DNA of 64,000 nucleotides, taken from assembly GCF_001411555.2 (NCBI RefSeq), contig NC_049901.1:32188838-32252837 (forward strand), read 5' to 3'. Below the pieces are notes generated by a model, which searched no databases, was not told where the DNA came from, and worked only from the letters and a program-made list of their open reading frames with translations. Numbering within the stretch: position 1 is the first letter of the stretch; every line of letters starts with the position of its first letter. Below, in pieces: positions 56,470 to 64,000 of the stretch. The DNA is from Juglans regia (taxonomy: Eukaryota; Streptophyta; Magnoliopsida; Fagales; Juglandaceae). Both the position numbers and the translations under genes were made by a program.

Positions 56470-57078
56470 TAGGCGAGGCAGCGGGGGCGGGCCGCCCCGC
56501 CTCCGTATGGGCGGGCGGGCTACCCCGCTCCGCCCATGCGGGGGCGGGGTCCCCCGCCCCGCATAGAGAGGGCGTAGTGGGGGCGGGGGGCGGGATGACC
56601 CCAGCGGGGCCCCGCCCCACCCCTGGCCCCGCTCCACATATAAAAAAAATTTTATTTATATATATATAAATATATTGTATATAGATATATACAATTTATT
56701 AAAGACTTAAAATTATATTCAAGTCATTGGATTGTTTAAGGATGATTATTGTATTGCCTTGGCCTCCTATATAAAGGTTGGCCTAGGAGGCCAAATCAAT
56801 CCAAAATCTAACTCTAATGAATTTAAGTTTTTTTTATATTCATAAATTTTAATTTATTATTTAAGTTATATTATAATTTGGGTCTAAAAAAATATTTTTA
56901 GACCAAAAAGTTTTTTTTTTAACACAATGTGGTCAAAAGGCGGAGGGCGGGGCGGATTGAATTTTTTCCCCGGCCCCCTGGCACCGGGGCAGGGGGAAAA
57001 CCTCCAAACTCCGCATGGTGTGGGGCGGGGTGCGGGGGAGGGTACCCCCCGCCCCACACCATGCGGGTATCACCCCTA
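56470..57078. mobile_element. Non-autonomous hAT element, 609 bp, GC-rich ends
   Basis: Starts TAGGCGAGGC and ends with the reverse of TAGGGGTGAT. Flanks are CATTCAAT (56462-56469) and TATTCAAT (57079-57086), seven of eight matching, so the 8-bp duplication fits hAT. Both ends are packed with GGGGCGGGG/CCCCGCCCC words able to pair with each other, while the 300-bp middle is AT-rich. No transposase inside. The short frames across the GC-rich ends are compositional. Confidence 0.85.
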
Positions 57079-57263
57079 TATTCAATATGGGCACCAACTT
57101 TTCTGTTTGCACCTGAATCGTGAATACCACTACTTAATCAATTGCCAACTTCTTCTTTAATGAACAGGTAAGTTAATGACTAGGAATTGACTCATGAACA
57201 AATAAATCTATTCATATTTAAGTAGCAAACAGAGAACAGTACTATTCAGTATGTATGCAAAAA

Positions 57264-57291
57264 GATATATATATATATATATATATATATA
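57264..57291. repeat. (AT)n microsatellite
   Basis: About 14 AT units between AAAAAG and AAGCC. Confidence 0.9.
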
Positions 57292-57577
57292 AGCCTAAAA
57301 TGGAATGGAGCCGAATAACTTCAATTAAAATAAATTCTATAATTACCATTGGAGAGAGTTCATAAACATTTAATTTCAGTAGGGACAATTCACAAAATGC
57401 AGGGACCAAGCACACACATGCGCACGCATAGAGAGACACACCATTGCAATTTTCAGCCAATGAGTCACTTAGAATATATAGAGGTTTTGGAGGAAAAGTA
57501 CAGACCATAAACCTTGAATAGAGGTTTAAGAATAAACGGTACTTCACTTACATTAACTGGTTCTGAATTGTATGCAG

Positions 57578-57810
57578 ATAATGAGTAACGGAATATTCAA
57601 GAGCCCACCCAGTACACAGAGTGGTGACAAACTCACAAAGAGAGACGATGTCTTTGGCAGTGTTCTATATATATTCCAGAACCAGAAAAAGAGATTGAAC
57701 CTGATGGTAGGCTGATGCCAAGATTATTCAAGAAGATGAAGAATTATGTTGATATCTACTTCCAGAACTACCAGCGTGGGAAGAGACCAATTGATGCTGC
57801 AAAAATTTAA
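57578..57810 (+). pseudogene. Exon-like fragment, unrecognised
   Basis: After TATGCAG (57578) an ATG frame gives MSNGIFKSPPSTQSGDKLTK... for about 43 codons (57584-57715). In another frame, 57682-57810 reads EKEIEPDGRLMPRLFKKMKN then YVDIYFQNYQRGKRPID and ends TAA, following TATTCCAG, a plausible acceptor. The second frame looks like a conserved last exon, but I cannot name the protein. It lies between hAT-type sequence and the hAT transposase, so it may be captured host sequence. Confidence 0.35.
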
Positions 57811-58399
57811 TTTTTCTTATCATAATCTCTTGTGGTTTGGATGCAAAGACAACATTGTGTTTTCACCATTAAAAAAATTTTATGCACAGTTTACATGAAC
57901 AATAAAGTGTATTTGCCATCCCCAGGTATGTCATCCCCTTTGGCGAAGAGCTATGGGATCCAGTCTCATGCTCATTCTAGCCATGTGTTGTGGTAGGCTG
58001 TTCCGAGGGATTCCTGAAATTTCAGGGAGCTGCAATGTAAAGAAAGAACTTGTGTGAAGTAAAGGAATGACAAGATAATTTCAGAAGTATATGTATTGAA
58101 CTGAGCTTTTACCTAAAGCCAGGAATAAGACCAGATTGCACAATAGCTTAAAGAATCGTCAAAGATGAACAAAATAAGAAAGAATGCACAAATCTCTTAC
58201 CTTCTAAATTTTTCAACATGAATGGAAAGGGTGACTCACAGCAGCCTCAATTGAAGATGAAGCAACATAATCATCTAAAAAAAATATTAAAAACTGAATT
58301 AGATATATAATAAGTTGAGTTAGATAGATATTAAAAAAAATATTTCAAGTTTCAAACTTATCTTCAAGGTCCATCGATTGTATGCATTCTTCCAACTCT
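57811..58399. other. Stretch without recognised gene
   Basis: Probably untranslated or internal sequence of the neighbouring hAT element. No frame has a recognised domain. Confidence 0.35.
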
Positions 58400-60410
58400 C
58401 GAATGTTGACTGGTTTGATCCTTAACCAATTTTGGGTGCAAATGAATGATCCAACATGCGTCCTCCAATACTGAATGCGGACTCCGAGGTAACAGTAAAA
58501 ATGGGGGTGGCTAACACAACATGTGCTACCTCAGCAAACATAGAATAATTGACAGCATTAACTCTCCACCAATCTAAGATATCAAAACCAAGCGAGTCTT
58601 TTGCACACGCCTCAGACAAATACATCTCTAGTTTCGATCTAAACTCCATAACACTCTGCTCCTCAAGGTATTTGGTGAACATGATCCGAAATTTAGTCGG
58701 AGGCGGTGTCGGCTCATTGCCAATATTTGTATTAGTACTGTTTGGCCTCCCTTGAGCCACATTAGAATGCCCCCAACTAGCCACATGAAATGTGTTATAC
58801 TGCTCGATCAAGCTGCCTAAAAGGAGTCATCTATCTTATTCGCCAGCTCATACCCTTTGCACTTTTATAACCAAAACTTTATTGCCATCATTTTATATTG
58901 TGGAGCACAAAAGCAACATATATCATCAAGTTGAACCTATTTGTGTTACCCCAATATTTGTCATACTTATTTCTCATATTTATCCTCATAGTACTAGTGA
59001 TAATATCATTAATCAAGCACATATAATTTAATGCATCTTCAATTGTGCAAAGTTGCTCAAAATAAACATTAGCCATCATATACAAAGAGCCAGAAAATGT
59101 TCAATGTAATTTCATAAAAAAATTTCAGCAACTTTACAAAAATCCATGCATTTTTCTAATCATCACTAGTAGGATTCACGAATTGTTCATCCACAAACAC
59201 ATATTGTTCAAATGCTTATTTATATTTTTTTGCGGTACTCAATATCGAATATGTGGAATTTCATCTAGTAGGAACATTCAACAAAATCATCCTCCCACTA
59301 ATCTTTTCCTTTGCCGCACAAGCTTTGAACTTGGCAAATATTGACGGCGAAGATTTCACACACCTAACGACATCCATAATCTTTGTTACAAATTAATAAA
59401 CATCCTTCAACTTGTTCATAACAGTCAAATTCAATATATGGGCGGCACACCGCATGTGAAGAAATTCACCACCCAATATAGTATAATCATTGTATTGTAT
59501 TCTCCTTCTCATGTAATTAATAGCAACATCATTTGAGCAGGCATAATCAACTATGATAGTCATAATTTTATCAACACCCCATTCATACAATCTCAAGTCT
59601 AACATTCTCTCAATAGTTTTGCCCCTATGGAATTTGGCAAAACTTAAGTATTTTTTTTATGCAATCTCCAATTGCAATCGATAAAATATGCAGTAATGCA
59701 CATGTAGTATATATTTTGCACCAACGTCCAGGTATCGGTGGTAAGACAGATTTTTTTACCATCCAACAATTTCTTTAGTTGTATCTTCTCTTCGTTATGC
59801 AGTTTAATACAATCCATTTTTAAAATGATTTGGGATCACAAAGTAAATTGAGACTCTAAATTAGCCACGAACTCAACAAACCCTTCGTGATCCACTAGTC
59901 TAAAAGGTAATTCACATCTAATAAAAAACTTAGCGGTTGACACTCTTAAGTTTTTCTACATCAAACTTCACTAATCCTTGTGGGCTACACACTCTTCTCT
60001 CTGCATCCCTCTTAACAATAGAGCATTGAATTTTTCCAACTCTTTTAACTCTAAGAGAGGAAATTTCACATGCATTCTGGAGGTGGTGTATCATAGATGA
60101 ACTGTCATTCTTATAGTGACAACTGTATAGCTTAGCGCAATAATTGCACCGAGCTTTTGGGTTATCGTGGTTAATAGGTTGCATTTTAGTAAAGTGTTTT
60201 CAAACTACCGATTGCTTATTAGGTGTTTTTTGGAATTTATTGTATAAAAGTGTAATAAAACTTGTTGGGTACTGTTGTGTATATATGGATGAAGGGCTTG
60301 GAAGAGTCCCATGCTTCTCCATATTCACTGGAATAGATGAGGAGTCACCACCACCCCCTGGGTTGTACCCACATTACAACTCACGGAATTTTCTTCCATC
60401 TATTATTGAG
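58400..60410 (-). pseudogene. hAT transposase with BED zinc finger (remnant)
   Basis: Reading down from about 60220: KHFTKMQPINHDNPKARCNYCAK, HHLQNAC (BED zinc finger; the W before KHF is TGA). Then from 59605 EWGVDKIMTIIVDYACSNDVAINY and GGEFLHMRCAAHILNL (catalytic-domain block). Then from 59085 YFEQL...MRNKYDKYWGNTNRFNLMIYVA, the DUF4413 region. Finally from 58560 FDILDWWRVN, FAEVAHVVLATP and SESAFSIGGRMLD, the hAT dimerisation domain. Several frameshifts and stops separate these. The enzyme would cut and paste hAT elements with 8-bp duplications. No intact terminal repeats were found around it. Confidence 0.88.
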
Positions 60411-61301
60411 TAATAAAGACCACTAAACACAATATAATAAATAATCAAATACAGATAATCAAATATAAAAAAATAAATAATCAAACACTGATCTAATTGT
60501 GGACTCTACTGTAAAAGTCATCCTAAATTTTAATCGAAATACATTTAGCAAGAGTTATCTATATCATCCATGCACGGGAATTCAAATTCATTTGTTATGT
60601 ATAAGGAACAGCAAAAGTAGAAAAAGAATAAGCAAAAAATTAAAATCAGACCAAACACATTACTAATGGGAAAGAAGTTAAACAACATATATTTTGATTC
60701 AAACACTCCGAAGAGCTTTTCATTTTGTTTGATATATACCTTCAGGACCATCCCCTGATAATTAAGAAATTTAATAGCTAGCTAGATATATATATCCATG
60801 CATGCAGGAAATTAAACCTAGCTAGCTGGTATCTCAATTTCTAGTAATTACTATAATTTCAAGTGATTTTATATATTTATATATATATATATATAGTTTT
60901 GAAGAAAGGCAATGATTTGATGTGTATCATGATGATGATAATGTTTCGCATGTTCCTTTTAATTGGAGTGCCCCAAATATATATAAATATATATATATAT
61001 ATATTTTTATTTATTTACTGTAATCTTTCGACATGAGAAGAAGAATTCTAAAGCCGAAGCCAAAGGCTTTTACAGCCATTAACATTCATCAAAGTATGCA
61101 ATTTTACTGTGAAATGCATGAGCCTGATTGACATAATCTTCGATCTTTATAATAAAGATCTGAAGTTTGAAAACCTTCCTCTCCAAATGTATAAAATATA
61201 TATATATATACTCAATTCTACTGTTCCGTTAAATCATTGCCTTTCATAAAAAAAACAAAAACTCTGTCCTCATGATCTTTATCCGGAATGTAATATATAT
61301 G
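60411..61301. other. AT-rich intergenic stretch, no gene recognised
   Basis: Contains several (AT)n runs (about 60873-60895, 60976-61004 and 61195-61209), a GCTAGCTAG cluster near 60776-60830 and a small inverted repeat GATCTTTAT...AAAGATC near 61141-61161. The frame 60545-60751 minus is not recognised. Confidence 0.4.
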
Positions 61302-61549
61302 ACATTAGGTATCTATATCTATCCAGCTTACTTCTCCAGGAGTGGTACTCTTTAACAATGAGAATGTCGGTGGCCTAATGCATGGCTCTGTGTAATAGCT
61401 CCCCCTCCCATCTGTATAGGCGAGGACATTAAGTATCTATATCCATCCAGCTTACTTCTCCAGGAGTAGTACTCTTTAACAAAGAGTATGTCGGTGGCCT
61501 AATGCGTGGCCCTGTGTAATAGCTCCCCCTCCCATATATACAGGCGCAG
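61302..61549. repeat. 124-bp tandem duplication
   Basis: Copies at 61302-61425 and 61426-61549 share ACATTA(G/A)GTATCTATAT, CCAGCTTACTTCTCCAGGAGT, ATGTCGGTGGCCTAATGC and TGTGTAATAGCTCCCCCTCCCAT with scattered differences. No element border is visible on either side. Confidence 0.92.
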
Positions 61550-61965
61550 TCAATCATCATGCTTCGCAATCATCATGCTTTAGCATCTTTCTTTCTGTTC
61601 TAAAACATACTCATTTCTGGCCCCATGCATTTCCATTTTTATTTTTAATGCTTCATCGTTTCATGCATGCAACTGGAAAAATAGTCTAAAATGTATGCTT
61701 ATTATTTCCAAACTTTTTCTTCTAAATTTCTCAGTGCATTCACGAGAAAAGAATTCAATCGAATTTTCTCGGATGCATTTGATCTGCTTCAAGAATTTTG
61801 CTTTCTTAAATACATGGGACAAAATGAAGGTAACTATTCGGTAATGTTTGTGGATGCTGTAGCAGTTACAAGAATATTAATCTGGGGCAGCATAGCCTCT
61901 TTTCAGCGTTGGAAACTCTTTGGACTAAAATCCATTATCATATTAAATGCTTTTTCTCATTATTA

Positions 61966-62017
<52 letters not shown>

Positions 62018-62334
62018 TTATTCTTTTTTTGCTAGTCTGTTTAATTTTATCAATTTAAAGCTCAAAGCTTAGAAACCTAGTTAATTTGGCTTGTTTACTA
62101 GTGACTACTCAAAGAAGGCATCCTGTGCTTAGGAGTGATCCTTATGTTGCCAACTTGCCATGTAGGTGCTCTCGTGGTGTGCAGATATGACAATCATTGA
62201 GACAGTGATCAGTATGAAATTTGAGCATAAAATAGACTCAAATTGGAATAAAATGAAAGAGAATAAATCTTGAGGTCACAAGGATGACAGCGAGTCGTTG
62301 ACAACGAATCATAGATAGTGACTCACCAACCACG
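61550..62334. other. Stretch without recognised gene; contains (AT)n
   Basis: An open frame at 61691-61966 (91 residues, hydrophobic) has no recognised domain. An (AT)n run of about 22 units lies at 61971-62014. The right part is probably the 3' untranslated region or LTR of the minus-strand gypsy element, but no LTR end was placed. Confidence 0.35.
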
Positions 62335-62919
62335 CTAAAGCTCAGGGCTCAATGGGGGTCTCTCATTGCCATCCTCTGACGTCTCATCTTGAGTGTGGTA
62401 ATAATACTCATCCTCTGAATCATAGAAAGTGTTAACTCTCTCGTCATGGTGTCTCCACTGCCTAAATTCCTCATACTCAAGCCTGGGATTTCCCTCCTCT
62501 CAGAAACGAATGCAACTCGAGGAAGAGTAAAAAAGATCTGATGTGTCGAGGGGAGTGCAGTCAGGAATAAGTGGCTCCTACTTGACCTGACGCTGCTCGG
62601 CTGCCTGGCTCGACACAGGCTAATCTAGGCAACTGAGAGAGTCGATCTCATACGGCGTCTAAGCCATCTGATCCTAGTCTCTCCCATCCATTGAACGAGG
62701 TCATAAGGCTAACTCTCCTCATGCGGCAGTACTCTTCTCAAATGGATGTTACCTCTCCCATCATGGTCGAGAATGTGAGTCCTATGGTACTCCAGCCTAT
62801 CATGTTGAGTCCAAAAGGTGTTGACCATATGGCCGTCTCCATCACTGCTCAGCTCTCAGTCTCCGAAGTCGACTTGGGGTCATATAAGTCCAACAGGCAA
62901 TCCTACCATTATCGGCCAT
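62335..62919 (-). pseudogene. Extra ORF downstream of gypsy pol (decayed)
   Basis: A 195-codon frame with internal stops runs from ATG at 62919 to TAG at 62335, 108 bp after the pol stop and on the same strand. It starts MADNGRIACWTYMTPSRLRR and ends with an acidic, tyrosine- and aspartate-rich tail (EYEEFRQWRHHDER, FYDSEDEYYYH, ERPPLSPEL). The last 57 codons have no stop. Many internal stops are TGA or TAG that could come from CGA, CAG or TGG by C-to-T change. I do not recognise the product. A chance frame would not be expected to show such a clean start, spacing and compositional ending, but this remains an inference. Confidence 0.45.
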
Positions 62920-63026
62920 GGTGCAACTGAAAATAATGAGAAAGAATGCGGATCATACGGTGAAATAACAATGGATGCCATGCATGTCTGAATGAATGCG
63001 AATGCCATGATGTGATGTCAAACAAT

Positions 63027-64000
63027 TCATAGGCCAAACAAATAGGGGTATTTGTTTCTCATATCGACTTCTTTTTTCCATGTAGCTTCCTTGACATCAT
63101 GATTTCACCACAAAACCTTAACCAGATGAATTTTCCAATTCCGACGTTCCTTATTCTTCCAATCTGTGATCTAACTAGGAACTTCTTCTTAAGTTAGGTC
63201 AGGTTGGAGTGAAATATCCCTCGTATATACAATTGTTGGTATTTGTTTCTCAAAGCTCTTCTTGAGGGAAGATATATGGAAGACATTGTGAATTCCTTGG
63301 AAGTCAGTGGGAAGATCCAGTCAATACACGACTGCTCATACTCTTTCTAGTATCTCATAAGGTCCTACGTATCTTGGACTTAGTTTCCCTTCTTTCCAAA
63401 CTGAAAGACTCATTTCATGGGTGATACTTTGAGGTAGACCCAATAGCCAACTTCGAACTCGAGGTTCCTTCTTCAATGTTTGGCATAGCTCTTCTGTCTA
63501 TCTTGGGCAGCCTTCATTCTCTCTCTTATTAACTAGATTTGATCCTTCATTTCTAGAAGAATCTCTGCACCATAAATCTTTCCCTCTCCTACTTCATCTC
63601 AGTATAAAGGAGATCTGCATTTCCTTACGTATAAAACTTCGTAGAGTGGTATTTGAATGGTGGCCTAGAAGCTATTATCGTAAGCAAACTCAATTAATGG
63701 TAAGAGTTTCTCCCAATCGTCCTTTTCTTGCAAAACACATGCCCTCAGCATGTCTTCCAAAGTCTCATTTGTCCGCTCAACTTATCCATCAGTTTGAGGG
63801 TGAAACCTTCTAGTCCCTCTTTATTTTCTACCTTCCGCTTGATTTATGCCCATTTGGGATCCTCCGTCTGACAGTTTTTCACATCTTCCCATTCCATAGG
63901 TACAATTTCTTGTACTATGGTCAGGGATGTCTCAGCATGAAGATCCTTGATCAACAAACTTCTCATACTGTGTAGAGGGTACTCTACTTCAAGGTGGGGC
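63027..64000 (-). pseudogene. Minus-strand gypsy integrase, C-terminal half (remnant)
   Basis: From the window edge downward: RFHPQTDG, a stop, VERTNETLEDMLRACVLQEK (near 63790-63715), LLPLIEFAYDNSF, YEVLYVRKCRSPLY, then ERMKAAQDRQKSYA, FEVGYWVYLKVSPMK, LTSKEFTMSSIYLPSRRALR-like residues and finally KVLW...ATWKKEVDMRNKYPYLF, stopping at 63027. Several stops and one frame break. The upstream part lies beyond the window. It belongs with the extra ORF that follows on the same strand. Confidence 0.87.

Noticed and set aside
56342..57130. Small glycine-, proline- and arginine-rich ORFs
   Set aside because: They cross the GC-rich termini of the 609-bp hAT element. No conserved protein.
61691..61966. 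91-residue ORF
   Set aside because: No domain, no convincing start context, AT-rich surroundings. Not enough to call a gene.
1..64000. Search for tRNA, rRNA and snoRNA genes
   Set aside because: No cloverleaf with the GGTTCGAATCC arm or rRNA-like block was recognised by eye. A dedicated scan would be needed to exclude a degraded tRNA or SINE.

Overview
This is nuclear DNA from a flowering plant, almost certainly a eudicot. The evidence is one intact plant pectinesterase gene with a plant-type intron, a plant L1 LINE with a DUF4283 ORF1, a BED-finger hAT transposase relic, and many Ty3/gypsy retrotransposons with very long LTRs. Apart from the pectinesterase, nearly everything with recognisable coding sequence is a decayed mobile element. 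Most open frames in the window are chance frames inside LTRs.

Left nest (1-38427). Positions 1-3184 hold a rotted gypsy pol (protease tail, RT, RNase H, integrase) followed by an LTR with a TATA box (3685-6200). That LTR is broken by a large minus-strand Tat-type gypsy element (6201-28203). Reading down the minus strand, this element has a 5' LTR stub, a primer-binding site, gag, RT and the start of RNase H. Then comes a 75-bp tandem array, an antisense extra ORF of the PF04195 type (plus strand, 11882-14560), a triplicated 125-bp repeat and the 3' LTR. It has itself been invaded by LTRs in layers. LTR V (6761-11335, perfect CCATT duplication) sits in its 3' LTR. LTR M (15581-24813) sits in RNase H. 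LTR M contains LTR Y (15764-22764), which contains the 5.3-kb LTR W (16067-21368, CGGTA/CAGTA). To the right, an LTR fragment (28204-33138) is split by LTR X (28592-32667), and LTR X is split by a LINE lacking its RT half (29573-32352). A short internal region (33139-33837) and another LTR (33838-37040) follow, then a V-like LTR fragment (37241-38427).

Middle (38428-49270). A minus-strand LTR, scrambled plus-strand gypsy pol pieces and a minus-strand gypsy pol (44481-48760). The RNase H of that pol is cut by a 2349-bp LTR (45297-47645); the sequence across the insertion rejoins in frame once it is removed.

Gene island (49301-53340). The pectinesterase gene (CDS 49926-51691, one 149-bp intron) encodes a 538-residue secreted protein that keeps all catalytic residues. 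Its flanks hold microsatellites and a probable MITE but no second gene.

Right part (53341-64000). A gypsy LTR with a duplicated primer-binding site and a gag-protease remnant, a 609-bp non-autonomous hAT with 8-bp target duplications, an exon-like unrecognised fragment, a decayed minus-strand hAT transposase, AT-rich sequence with a 124-bp tandem duplication, and a minus-strand gypsy integrase followed by a decayed extra ORF downstream of pol.

I found no dedicated new system such as a defence or secretion cluster. The most unusual signals are a pair of mutually exclusive hairpins conserved in several LTRs, the depth of the Tat nest with its antisense ORF, the 3'-truncated LINE with a 23-bp target duplication, and the post-pol ORF at the right edge.
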